From: Prevotellaceae bacterium UBA1716
Lineage (GTDB): Bacteria > Bacteroidota > Bacteroidia > Bacteroidales > Bacteroidaceae
Reading direction: 5' to 3'
DNA length: 33,402 nucleotides
Assembly: GCA_002317225.1 (NCBI GenBank)
Contig: DCIW01000191.1
Span: forward strand, 1,406-34,807
Position 1 is the first letter of the stretch. Each line of letters starts with the position of its first letter. The notes beneath the pieces were generated by a model. It did no database searches. It was given only the letters and a program-made list of their open reading frames with translations, and was not told where the DNA came from. Made by a program: the position numbers and the translations under genes. Of the stretch, positions 8,725-16,110 are shown piece by piece.

Positions 8725-8774
8725 CATAACATTTATTGCATTAATGTCTGTATTTTGACACTTATAAATAGAAA

Positions 8775-10145
8775 ATGACAAAATTTCAAAGAATAATCCT
8801 TGTTGCATTGTTGATGATGAACTCCTTCTGTGCTAATGCCCAGAATGGCGTAAACTCCCCTTATTCACGTTATGGCTTCGGTATGTTGTCCGACCGTTCG
8901 ATGGGATTCAATAAAGGTATGGGCGGCGTGGCTCAGGGATTCCGTGACGGCCAGTCGGTCAACCTTCAAAACCCTGCTTCATATTCGGCAGTTGATTCGA
9001 TGACAGCCTTGTTCGATTTCGGTCTCACACTCCAGAATGGTAACTACAAGATGGGTAGTGTGCAGAAAAATATCCGTAACACATCTGTCGATTATTTTGC
9101 AATGCATTTCCGTGCAGCCAAGAATGTTGGTGTTGCAGTGGGAATCCTCCCTATTTCAAATGTAAAGTATTCTTTCTCTTCATCTGGCGAAACTCTCGTA
9201 GGTACAGAAGACAAAGAAGCAACATATAGTTATACTGGTGAAGGCGGTCTTCATGAAGTGTTCCTCGGTGCTGCATGGCGTCCATTCAAACCAATTTCTT
9301 TTGGTTTTAATGCTGCATATCTTTATGGCGATTATTCTCACACAATGAATATGTCTTTCAACGAAAGTTCAGTTTATTCTTTGGCTCGAATCTATTCGGC
9401 AGATATTAAGACTTATAATGTGGATTTCGGTCTCCAATATATCCAACCGATTGGAAAGAAAAACAAGATTGTAGTTGGAGCATCATACCAATTAGGTCAT
9501 GACATAAAGAATAACGCTTATCGTACAACAGAAACTCTCAGTAGTTCCACAATATTGAATTACACTACCGACACAATCTCCAATGCATTCCAAATGCCAC
9601 ATGCATTTGCTGCAGGTATAACATTCTATAATTCAGACAAGTTACGAATTGGTGTTGACGCAGAACTCCAAAAGTGGAGCGATTGCAAATTTCCTAATCA
9701 ACAAACATCAATATCAAAAAGCGATGCGACTATCAGCACATCAGCTCCATATACATCAACTAAGGGTCTTCTATACGACAGAAAAAAGATTGCTGCAGGA
9801 TTTGACTACATTCCAAATGCTCTCTCACGTAATTTTTTCGCTCGTATGACATATAAATTTGGTGGTTACTACTCTCAGTCTTACGCTAACGCTGACTTGA
9901 CAGGTACTGTGACTAAAAAGCCAAACGAGTTCGGTCTCTCAGCCGGAGTTTCGCTCCCAATCATGAACAAAAACCTTTGGCATAACGCACAGAAAATTAA
10001 CGTGTCTGTTCAATGGATACACTCAAATATCCCATACTTGAACACTGCATCAATGACGCAAGCAACTCTTTCAGAGAATTATCTCAAGCTTTGCCTCGGC
10101 ATCACATTCTCTGAGCGTTGGTTCTTCAAGTGGAAAGTTCAGTAA
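8775..10145 (+). CDS. outer-membrane beta-barrel protein, OmpP1/FadL-like
   Basis: The protein has a Sec signal peptide (positive start, hydrophobic core, cleavage after about residue 22 in ANAQ) followed by NSPYSRYGFG and an NPAS segment near 73-76. Both recall the N-terminal hatch region of FadL-like barrels in Bacteroidota. The remaining 360 residues alternate polar and hydrophobic positions in many short strands with aromatic girdles, and the chain ends in an amphipathic strand. It probably sits in the outer membrane; a lipid or hydrophobic substrate is only an inference from the fold. It opens an envelope gene block (barrel, TPR protein, LptC, PpiD), which suggests an assembly or lipid role. 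It could also be a structural barrel without transport activity. Confidence 0.8.
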   Translation: MTKFQRIILVALLMMNSFCANAQNGVNSPYSRYGFGMLSDRSMGFNKGMGGVAQGFRDGQSVNLQNPASYSAVDSMTALFDFGLTLQNGNYKMGSVQKNIRNTSVDYFAMHFRAAKNVGVAVGILPISNVKYSFSSSGETLVGTEDKEATYSYTGEGGLHEVFLGAAWRPFKPISFGFNAAYLYGDYSHTMNMSFNESSVYSLARIYSADIKTYNVDFGLQYIQPIGKKNKIVVGASYQLGHDIKNNAYRTTETLSSSTILNYTTDTISNAFQMPHAFAAGITFYNSDKLRIGVDAELQKWSDCKFPNQQTSISKSDATISTSAPYTSTKGLLYDRKKIAAGFDYIPNALSRNFFARMTYKFGGYYSQSYANADLTGTVTKKPNEFGLSAGVSLPIMNKNLWHNAQKINVSVQWIHSNIPYLNTASMTQATLSENYLKLCLGITFSERWFFKWKVQ

Positions 10146-10200
10146 TAGTATTTTCCCTTTCAAAATAGGTTAAATACTTTGTCGTTTAGGTCTATTCCTA

Positions 10201-10231
10201 TTGCATAACAACAATATTCTTCGCAATTTTG
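10201..10231 (+). promoter_or_regulatory. possible promoter of the TPR gene
   Basis: TTG at 10201-10203 and CAATTTTG at 10224-10231 are 20 bp apart. The -7 box departs from consensus at its first base. The leader would be about 70 nt. The upstream gene could also supply read-through. Confidence 0.4.
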
Positions 10232-10305
10232 CAGCGTCAATCAAAAACATATAGCGCGAAAGAAAAAGAATTAAAGAACAAACATTAACAACTCTAATAT
10301 TTATT

Positions 10306-11712
10306 ATGAAAGGTAAATTCATTCTCGCAGGTGCAATGGCTCTCGTAACTATTGGAGCTTCTGCACAAAGCAACGACTACAAGTCTCGTATCGGTCATGG
10401 ACAGGACAGTATCGATGTTATCGAAGCTCTCCAGATCTACAACGATGAGTACAAGAGCAAGAACTACAAGGCTGCTTACGAGCCATGGAAGACTGTTCTC
10501 ACTAAGGCTCCAACTGCTCGTGTGGACACTTATAAGAAAGGTCAGTGGATGCTTCAGTCACTCATCCAGAGCGAAACTGATCCAGCACTCAAGAAGCAGT
10601 ACTTTGATGATTTGATGAACCTCTACGATGTTCGTCTTCAGAACATGGACGTGCTCAACTCATTCTCAGGTGCTAAGGACCAGAGTTCAAAGGGTGGTAT
10701 CATCTGCCGTAAGGCTTATGACTCTTACTTCATGAACCCAACTCCAGACGTATCAAAGTCTTACGCTCTCTTCAAGGAAGGTATCAACGACACTGGTAAC
10801 GATACTGAAGGTTTCGTTCTCTACGGATTCATCCAGCTTTCAGACTCACGTTTTGAGTATGATAAGGACAAGTATCGTGAAGACTTCATCAATGACTACC
10901 TCCAGGTAACTGATATCTGCGGTCAGCTCCTTGAGCAGGCTAACGAATATGAGACAAGCATTCAGGTTGACCCAGAGTCAGGTGACACAACAGTTGTGCT
11001 CGCTCCTGAGGCACAGAAGATTATCGATGCTTACCAGCAGCCATACGACCTCGCTGAACAGCTCTTCGTTCAGTCAGGTGCTGCTGACTGTGATGCTCTT
11101 GATAAGATCTATCGTCCAAAGGTAGAGGCTAACAAGACAGACAACAACTATCTCACTGGTGTACTCAAGGTTCTCCGTAGTTTCGATTGTACAAAAACAG
11201 ACCTTTACGAAATTGCTGCAGATTATTCTTATCAACTCGTAAAGACTCCTGCTGCTGCACTCGGTAAGGCTTCAAAGGCTCTCAAGGCTGGCAACACTAA
11301 CGAGGCTCTCAAGTACTTCAACGAATCACTCGCTCTCGAAACTGACGGTGCTAAGAAGGCTAAGATCTACCAGGCAATTGCAGTTATCATGTACCAGCGT
11401 GGCAACTACAGCGAAGCGCTCAAGTGGATTGACAAGCTCCCTAACAACGGTTCACTTCTCCTTCTCAAGGCAAGTATCGTAGCTCGTTCTGGCTCTCACA
11501 AGTCAATCGAGGCAACAGGTCCTTACTGTCTTGCAATCGACATCTGTAACCGCGCTAAGGCTGCTGACCCATCATGTTCAGGTCGTGCAAACAAGGCTAT
11601 CGCAAACTACACTGCTAACCTCTATCCAAAGTCAGAGGCATTCATGGCAGGTGTTAAGGCTGGTACTCGCGTAAGCACTCCTTATGGTTCAACAACACTC
11701 CGTTTCCGTTAA
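10306..11712 (+). CDS. secreted tetratricopeptide-repeat protein
   Basis: The 468-residue product has a signal peptide of about 20 residues ending ASAQ. Most of the rest is helical. Pairs of helices of TPR type are visible near 30-75 and, most clearly, near 310-370, with AGNTNEALKYFNESLAL and RGNYSEALKWIDKLP. TPR arrays bind peptides or other proteins, so a periplasmic scaffold or chaperone role is likely; no enzyme motif is present. Codon choice is narrow (AAG, CTC, GCT, TAC), as in the ppiD gene nearby, which suggests high expression. It lies 46 bases upstream of lptC with a hairpin between them. Homologues of this gene commonly neighbour lptC in Bacteroidales (from memory), but no specific partner is known to me. 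Confidence 0.85.
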   Translation: MKGKFILAGAMALVTIGASAQSNDYKSRIGHGQDSIDVIEALQIYNDEYKSKNYKAAYEPWKTVLTKAPTARVDTYKKGQWMLQSLIQSETDPALKKQYFDDLMNLYDVRLQNMDVLNSFSGAKDQSSKGGIICRKAYDSYFMNPTPDVSKSYALFKEGINDTGNDTEGFVLYGFIQLSDSRFEYDKDKYREDFINDYLQVTDICGQLLEQANEYETSIQVDPESGDTTVVLAPEAQKIIDAYQQPYDLAEQLFVQSGAADCDALDKIYRPKVEANKTDNNYLTGVLKVLRSFDCTKTDLYEIAADYSYQLVKTPAAALGKASKALKAGNTNEALKYFNESLALETDGAKKAKIYQAIAVIMYQRGNYSEALKWIDKLPNNGSLLLLKASIVARSGSHKSIEATGPYCLAIDICNRAKAADPSCSGRANKAIANYTANLYPKSEAFMAGVKAGTRVSTPYGSTTLRFR

Positions 11713-11726
11713 TAGTCGCCCCCGTT

Positions 11727-11746
11727 CCTATGGCTTTTCCCATAGG
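11727..11746 (+). other. hairpin between the TPR gene and lptC
   Basis: CCTATGG and CCATAGG form a perfect 7-bp stem with a 6-base loop, followed by an A-rich run and the lptC ATG 13 bases later. There is no U-tract. It may partly stop transcription, protect the 3' end of the TPR mRNA, or affect lptC translation. Confidence 0.55.
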
Positions 11747-11758
11747 TAAAAAAACAAT

Positions 11759-12406
11759 ATGCTAAAAAGACTCACACATATCCTATCCATTGCAGCGGTA
11801 TTCCTTACCGCTGCAATGCTGTTTCCCCTTCAGTCCTGCCAATCTGACGACGGACCAAAAGGGCCAGAACTTGGTGTGCGTGATTCTCTTCCCTTCCTTC
11901 AGTCCTATGGCGTGAGCACTCTTATATCCGACTCTGGCATCATCCGCTATAAGCTGATATCTGAGGACTGGTTTATCTACGACATGAAGGAACCTAAATA
12001 TTGGTCATTCCAGAAAGGTCTCTTCATTGAGAAATTTGACCAGACATTCCATACTGAGGCATTTATTTCATGCGACACAGCATACTTCTTCTACGAGCAA
12101 AACTTATGGGAACTACGTTCTCGTGTTTTTGTAAAGAATCTTAAGGGTGAAACTTTCCGCACCTCACTCCTCTACTGGAATCAGCAAACCCATGTGGTTT
12201 ATTCGCCAGCTTATATGGAAATTGATGGAGAGAGTGAAGCCCTCTCTGGTTACGATTTCCGTTCAAACGAACAGATGACCGACTATCTCATCCATAGTTC
12301 TAAGGGCAAGTTCCCTCTTAACGAGAAAGAAGAACAACCTCATCCGGATGCTGCAATTATGCAAGAAATGAATGACACCACAAAGCAACAACAAGCAAAT
12401 ACATAA
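11759..12406 (+). CDS. lptC: LPS export periplasmic protein LptC (lipoprotein form)
   Basis: LptC receives LPS from the LptB2FG permease and hands it to LptA across the periplasm. This 215-residue product begins with a hydrophobic segment that ends in the lipobox LQSC, with the acylated cysteine at C27. Such lipid anchors replace the membrane helix of enterobacterial LptC. The beta-rich core (about 45-185) has the family pattern with LISDSGIIRYKL and EAFISCDTAYFF. The C-terminal 25 residues are polar and disordered. It follows the TPR gene by 46 bases and ends in front of a strong terminator. The LptF/G-type permease in this window is a natural partner. Confidence 0.88.
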   Translation: MLKRLTHILSIAAVFLTAAMLFPLQSCQSDDGPKGPELGVRDSLPFLQSYGVSTLISDSGIIRYKLISEDWFIYDMKEPKYWSFQKGLFIEKFDQTFHTEAFISCDTAYFFYEQNLWELRSRVFVKNLKGETFRTSLLYWNQQTHVVYSPAYMEIDGESEALSGYDFRSNEQMTDYLIHSSKGKFPLNEKEEQPHPDAAIMQEMNDTTKQQQANT

Positions 12407-12484
12407 CATGAATTGGTAAAGAACAAGCTTTAGCAGTTTGAAAACTTTAACCAACAACAAACTACTATTTATAGTATAAAACAT

Positions 12485-12527
12485 TAGCGATTTGACACTC
12501 CAAATACGTCAAATTGCTATTTTTTTT
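12485..12527 (+). terminator. terminator after lptC
   Basis: A 12-bp stem with one G-T wobble (arms 12485-12496 and 12508-12519) is followed by T8. It closes the transcript that carries lptC, 79 bases past the stop codon. Confidence 0.85.
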
Positions 12528-12580
12528 ACTCTTAAAGCAAAAACTTCAACTAAAATACTTCGTAAGACAATTATTTTTTG

Positions 12581-12588
12581 TAAATTTG
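12581..12588 (+). promoter_or_regulatory. ppiD promoter -7 box
   Basis: TAAATTTG matches the consensus; the -33 region is poor. The start would be near 12593, with a leader of about 80 nt that contains the palindrome-rich stretch GCGTATCGCTCTCGCGTGCG. Confidence 0.6.
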
Positions 12589-12674
12589 TACGATTTTTGA
12601 CTGCGTATCGCTCTCGCGTGCGTACATATTAAAGAATAAACAATAATAATAACAATAAAAACAATTCAAAAAAA

Positions 12675-14816
12675 ATGGCAGCATTACAAAAAATTCGTAG
12701 CCATGGCGTTTTACTTGTAGCGATTATCGCAATCGCCCTTGCCCTCTTCGTTATTGGAGACGGTATCCGCGGTTGTGAGAGCTTCTCAATGCAAGCAAAA
12801 CAGCAGGTTGGCGAAGTGGATGGCGAATCAATGTCTATCCAAGAGTATCAGGACATGACTAAGTCATTCCAGAACTATTACGAGATCGCAACTCAGAAGT
12901 CATCATTCTCTGAGGATGAACTCAACCAGATTAACGATGAGGCTTGGAACACTTTCGTTCAGAGCAAGCTTATCGAAAAGGAATGTGCAAAAGCTGGTAT
13001 CGCAGTTTCTGAAGAAGAAGTTGCAAACGCCATTAAGCTCGGTATGAGCCAGATGCTTCAGATTCCTTATTTCATGAATCAGCAGACTCAGCGTTACGAT
13101 TACGCACAGGTTAATCAAGTTCTTACAGCTTACAAGCAAGCTAAGGAACAGGGACAGGTTAACGACATGCTTCAGAAGCTTTACGACTACTACATGTTTG
13201 CTCAGAAGCAGGTCCGTTCACAACTTCTCATGCAGAAGTACCAGGCTCTTCTTACTAACCTCTTCCTTTCAAATCCTGTAGAGGCTAAGCTTTCATTTGA
13301 TAGCCGTAGCTCTCAGAGCGATGTTCTTCTTGCTACAGTTCCATTCAGTTCTATTGACGACAAGGACGTAACTGTATCAGATGCAGACCTCAAGGCTAAG
13401 TATAACGAAGAGAAAGAAAAGTTTGCTTCAGAAGACGAAACTCGTGATCTTAAGATTATCGATTTGCCAGTAGTAGCAAGTGCCGCTGACCGTACAGCAG
13501 CAGAGAAGGACATGAACGATGCTTCTGCTCAGCTCGCTAAGGCTGAAGGTGCAAAGGCTGTTAAGCAGGCTGTTCGCGACAATACTTCTATGATCGCTTA
13601 CACTAACATCTTCAAGACTAAGGATGCATTCCCACTCCCAGCAGTAAAGAATCTTCTTGATTCGATTGCAGTTGGTTCTACTACTAAGCCAGCTTACGAT
13701 CAGGCTTCAAATTCTTACTACACTGTTAAGCTCATCGACCGTGTACAGAAGGCTGACTCAGTTTGCTACCGTCAGATTGGTGTAGCAGGTAAGGACGAGA
13801 AAGAATCAGCTTCAAAGGCTGACTCTATCATAAATGCACTCAATGGTGGTGCTTCATTCAAGGACCTTGCAAAGAAGTATGCTCAGACAGGTGATTCAGT
13901 ATGGGCAACTACATCACAGTTCGCTCAGGCTAACCTTGACGACGACTACACATCAATCGTAAATGCACTCTACTCTACTCCAGCAGGACAGACAACTAAG
14001 GTTGCACTTTCAAATGGTTCTGTAGTTATTCTCCGCATCGATCAGACTAAGGATGTGAAGACAATGTACAATGCAGCAGCAATCGTAAAGACTCTTGATT
14101 TCTCTACTGAGACATTCAACGCAGAGTACAACAAGCTTTCTTCATTCGTTGCAAAGAACAACACACTCGAGGCTCTCGAAAAGAACGCAGCAAAGGAGAA
14201 TTATGTAGTACGTCCACTCGACAACACTCGCAATACTGCTCACAACATCGCTGGTATCCGTGGTACACACGAGGCACTTAAGTGGGCATTCGATACTGCT
14301 AAGGAAGGTCAGGTTTCTGAGCTTTATGAGAGCACAGACCGCAGCCACATCCTCGTAGTAGGTCTTGCAAAGGTTAACCCTAAGGGATATCTCTCAGAGG
14401 AGAAGGTTAAGGAATATCTTGAAAGTGAAGTAAAGAATGACAAGAAGGCAGAGAAGATCCTCGCTACTGCTAAGGACTTCGCAAGCACTTCAGCATTCAA
14501 GGGTGCAAAGGTTGACACAGTTAAGAACATCACATTCGCAGCTCCAACATTCGTTCCTTCTACAACATCTTCTGAACCAATCGTAAGTGCTCTTGCTTCA
14601 AAGACTGCAAAGGGCCAGGCTTCAAAGGCTGTTAAGGGTAACGCAGGTGTTTACGCTCTCAAGGTTCTTGACAAGAAGCAGAGTGCAGAGAAGTTCGACG
14701 CTAAGGCAGAACAGACATCTCTCTCTCAGCAGAACCTTCGTGCTGCTACTGGCAACCTCATGTATGTTCTTTACAAGAAGGCTAACGTAGTTGACAACCG
14801 TTACAAGTTCCAGTAA
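12675..14816 (+). CDS. ppiD: PpiD-type periplasmic peptidyl-prolyl isomerase/foldase
   Basis: This is a membrane-anchored chaperone that helps outer-membrane and secreted proteins fold. One membrane helix (about 11-28) follows the short basic start MAALQKIRSHG. A SurA-N-like helical chaperone domain covers about 40-215 (VGEVDGESMSIQEYQ, then EAWNTFVQSKLIEKE). A parvulin-type domain lies near 335-455 (GGASFKDLAKKYAQTGDS). A second, diverged domain and a C-terminal helical part complete 713 residues, close to the usual length. Isomerase activity is uncertain because many PpiD parvulin domains are inactive. It has its own promoter and a perfect-looking terminator, so it forms a single-gene unit. 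Codon bias suggests strong expression. Confidence 0.9.
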   Translation: MAALQKIRSHGVLLVAIIAIALALFVIGDGIRGCESFSMQAKQQVGEVDGESMSIQEYQDMTKSFQNYYEIATQKSSFSEDELNQINDEAWNTFVQSKLIEKECAKAGIAVSEEEVANAIKLGMSQMLQIPYFMNQQTQRYDYAQVNQVLTAYKQAKEQGQVNDMLQKLYDYYMFAQKQVRSQLLMQKYQALLTNLFLSNPVEAKLSFDSRSSQSDVLLATVPFSSIDDKDVTVSDADLKAKYNEEKEKFASEDETRDLKIIDLPVVASAADRTAAEKDMNDASAQLAKAEGAKAVKQAVRDNTSMIAYTNIFKTKDAFPLPAVKNLLDSIAVGSTTKPAYDQASNSYYTVKLIDRVQKADSVCYRQIGVAGKDEKESASKADSIINALNGGASFKDLAKKYAQTGDSVWATTSQFAQANLDDDYTSIVNALYSTPAGQTTKVALSNGSVVILRIDQTKDVKTMYNAAAIVKTLDFSTETFNAEYNKLSSFVAKNNTLEALEKNAAKENYVVRPLDNTRNTAHNIAGIRGTHEALKWAFDTAKEGQVSELYESTDRSHILVVGLAKVNPKGYLSEEKVKEYLESEVKNDKKAEKILATAKDFASTSAFKGAKVDTVKNITFAAPTFVPSTTSSEPIVSALASKTAKGQASKAVKGNAGVYALKVLDKKQSAEKFDAKAEQTSLSQQNLRAATGNLMYVLYKKANVVDNRYKFQ

Positions 14817-14841
14817 TCCGCAACTAAACATTCAATTATAT

Positions 14842-14881
14842 ATAATTAAAGGCTGTAGAGTTTTCTGCAGCCTTTAATTAT
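14842..14881 (+). terminator. ppiD terminator
   Basis: A 17-bp stem (14842-14858 with 14865-14881, one T-G wobble) and a 6-base loop, followed by TATTT, lie 26 bases after the stop. The AT-rich stem base makes it work in both directions. Confidence 0.88.
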
Positions 14882-15114
14882 TATTTCCATATTAATATTT
14901 TAGGGGAACAATTATTTGTATAGTAACTTAGACTTCAAACACTATCATTTCAAAATTGACTTTTTCTTAATTAAATCGCCAAATAATTTGCATTATTATT
15001 GATTTTATACACTTCTTTTTCGTACAAATCATGAAATATACGTACAGATTATGCACTTCACAAATTGTCCAAAACCATTTCATGCATTGTCCGTCACGTC
15101 CACCAAAAACATGC
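14882..15114. other. AT-rich intergenic stretch with a direct repeat
   Basis: No open reading frame or RNA gene was seen here. The only structure is a direct repeat, CGTACAAATCATG at 15021-15033 and CGTACAGATTATG at 15041-15053, with start points exactly 20 bp apart. It lies about 65-95 bp upstream of the lipoprotein -7 box, where an activator could bind. Confidence 0.5.
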
Positions 15115-15122
15115 TACCTTTG
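15115..15122 (+). promoter_or_regulatory. lipoprotein gene promoter -7 box
   Basis: TACCTTTG matches the consensus and is followed by CAACGTC. No -33 TTTG is present at the right distance, which fits an activated promoter. The start near 15128 gives a leader of about 145 nt. Confidence 0.6.
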
Positions 15123-15134
15123 CAACGTCAAACA

Positions 15135-15177
15135 GAGGAACAGCGAGTGCAGAGCTAAAGCCTCAAGGATTTAAGCT
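15135..15177 (+). other. leader RNA with two alternative pairings
   Basis: Pairing one joins GAGG (15135-15138) with CCTC (15161-15164), with AGC/GCT inside it. Pairing two joins AGCTAAA (15153-15159) with TTTAAGCT (15170-15177, one bulge) and CC with GG inside, taking up part of the AAGGA at 15165-15169. The two exclude each other. The similarity to an attenuator is an inference; no known riboswitch class was recognised. Confidence 0.4.
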
Positions 15178-15225
15178 ATGCCGAGTCGTGACGATGTAAG
15201 ACTGAAAGTCAAACAAAACAAATGA
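15178..15225 (+). CDS. possible 15-codon upstream ORF (leader peptide)
   Basis: ATG at 15178 opens MPSRDDVRLKVKQNK and ends in TGA. AAGGA lies 8 bases before the ATG, a better Shine-Dalgarno site than most genes here have. It ends 46 bases before the lipoprotein start. The peptide shows no run of one amino acid that would mark classical attenuation. It may be chance. Confidence 0.3.
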   Translation: MPSRDDVRLKVKQNK

Positions 15226-15271
15226 CAATTTAACAACAACAAAATCAATTAACAATAAAAAACTTACAATT

Positions 15272-15520
15272 ATGAAAAAGTCATCATTCATCGCAATCAT
15301 CGCAATCGCTCTCGTTTCAGTATTCGGTCTCACTTCATGTGACAAAGAAAACGATTCAATTCATCAGGCTATTACTCCAAAGCAAGAACTTGTAACAAAT
15401 AAGAACCAAGAAACATCAAAAGATACCTCAGCAAAAACAAAGCAAGAAAAGCTCAAGCGCCCTACTAAGATGAAACAGCCAAAACAATATTCGGAAGGCA
15501 CTACAATGGTTTTACGATAA
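15272..15520 (+). CDS. small putative lipoprotein, unknown function
   Basis: The 82-residue product has a typical lipoprotein signal: MKKS, a hydrophobic stretch of about 15 residues, and the lipobox LTSC with C23. The mature part is about 60 residues, very polar, rich in Lys, Gln, Thr and Ser (for example TKQEKLKRPTKMKQPKQ), with no predicted fold. DKEND after the cysteine may act as an acidic export signal: in Bacteroidota, acidic residues just after the acylated cysteine favour surface display (family knowledge; application here is inference). I do not recognise the family. It is flanked by a long leader RNA and by a 23-bp tandem repeat that begins 19 bases after its stop. Confidence 0.65.
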   Translation: MKKSSFIAIIAIALVSVFGLTSCDKENDSIHQAITPKQELVTNKNQETSKDTSAKTKQEKLKRPTKMKQPKQYSEGTTMVLR

Positions 15521-15538
15521 AACAATATCAGGTCATTA

Positions 15539-15653
15539 ACACTATTAGAAACAAACTTTTTACACTATTAGTAACAGAGCTCACACACTATTAGTAACAG
15601 ACCTTACACACTACTAGTAACAGAGCTCACACACCCTAATGATTAAGGCAAAT
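15539..15653. repeat. 23-bp tandem repeat, four clear copies plus a diverged fifth
   Basis: Units start at 15539, 15562, 15585, 15608 and 15631. Units 2-4 share ACACTATTAGTAACAG (unit 4 has one C) and end in GAGCTCAC or GACCTTAC. Unit 1 keeps ACACTATTAG then drifts; unit 5 keeps only ACAC and CTAAT. The period is an exact 23 bp throughout. There is no open frame through it. The last unit runs into the hairpin at 15628-15667. Confidence 0.9.
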
Positions 15654-15667
15654 CATTAGGGTGTGTG
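15628..15667. terminator. 17-bp perfect hairpin at the end of the repeat array
   Basis: Arms 15628-15644 and 15651-15667 pair without mismatch around the loop AAGGCA. There is no T-tract on the plus strand (GTGTATATTG follows). It may still end the lipoprotein transcript or stabilise its 3' end. Confidence 0.6.
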
Positions 15668-15711
15668 TGTATATTGAATGTTGCACATGCGATATTAGAG
15701 TCAATAAACAA

Positions 15712-15727
15712 AAATGGCACACCATTT
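15712..15727 (-). terminator. probable terminator of the SRP RNA-tRNA-Thr unit
   Basis: On the minus strand AAATGG-TGTG-CCATTT forms a short stem that runs into a T-rich stretch (TTTTTGTTTATT). It lies about 50 bases past the tRNA 3' end. Confidence 0.5.
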
Positions 15728-15775
15728 CTGATATGCCAATTGGTTGTCTAAGTTTTTTCCGTTCTTAAAAATTTG

Positions 15776-15849
15776 AGCCTCTTGTCGGATTCGAACCAAC
15801 GACCCCGAGATTACAAATCACGTGCTCTGGCCAACTGAGCTAAAGAGGC
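15776..15849 (-). tRNA. tRNA-Thr (anticodon UGU)
   Basis: The minus strand folds into a full cloverleaf: acceptor GCCTCTT with AAGAGGC, D stem GCTC/GAGC, anticodon TGT in the loop TTTGTAA, T arm GTTGG-TTCGAAT-CCGAC and discriminator T. CCA is not encoded. The anticodon stem has one U-U mismatch at the middle pair. Its 5' end lies 4 bases after the SRP RNA. Confidence 0.96.
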
Positions 15850-15853
15850 GGGT

Positions 15854-15949
15854 GGGTAAGCTTACTGTATCGCACCGCTACAACCTACTGCCTTTGCTGC
15901 GATCAAGCCCTGGAGGATTGGCAGGGAGCTGGTCGTACAGGACTTACCC
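15854..15949 (-). ncRNA. ffs: signal recognition particle RNA (small bacterial type)
   Basis: The minus strand folds as one long rod: GGGTAAG pairs with CTTACCC at the ends, CTGTA with TACAG, then CTGCC with GGCAG. The tip has the conserved internal loop halves CAGG and AGCA that bind the Ffh M domain. The segment GTAGGTTGTAGCGGTGCGATA is followed by the 3' arm. The apical loop reads GC-TTGATC-GC rather than the usual GGAA tetraloop form. The mature size is about 96 nt. The ffh gene lies 0.8 kb away on the other strand. Confidence 0.87.
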
Positions 15950-15992
15950 ATGTTTTGCTCTTTCGAAACACTTCGTTTTCGTTTAGCGAATG

Positions 15993-16024
15993 CAAAGGTA
16001 GGCCTTTTATTTGAATTGACCAAA
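15993..16024 (-). promoter_or_regulatory. promoter of the SRP RNA-tRNA-Thr unit
   Basis: The minus strand has TTTG (16024-16021), a 20-bp spacer and TACCTTTG (16000-15993), the best -33/-7 pair of the window together with that of tRNA-His. It is followed by CATTCGCTAAACG. The start is expected near 15988, so about 40 nt must be trimmed from the SRP RNA 5' end. Confidence 0.88.
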
Positions 16025-16094
16025 CATTTTCTATTTTTTTTCTATATTTGTTCAAAATCTTATTTGCTAATTCTTAATTCTTAATTATTATTCG

Positions 16095-16102
16095 TACCTT
16101 TG
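16095..16102 (+). promoter_or_regulatory. dedA promoter -7 box next to the start codon
   Basis: TACCTTTG ends 8 bases before the dedA ATG. With transcription starting about 5 bases downstream of the box, the mRNA would have at most a few leader bases. The -33 region has no clear TTTG. Confidence 0.65.
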
Positions 16103-16110
16103 CAACCAAT

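Noticed and set aside
15539..15667. CRISPR array
   Set aside because: The 23-bp units follow each other directly with no variable spacers, and no cas gene is in the window.
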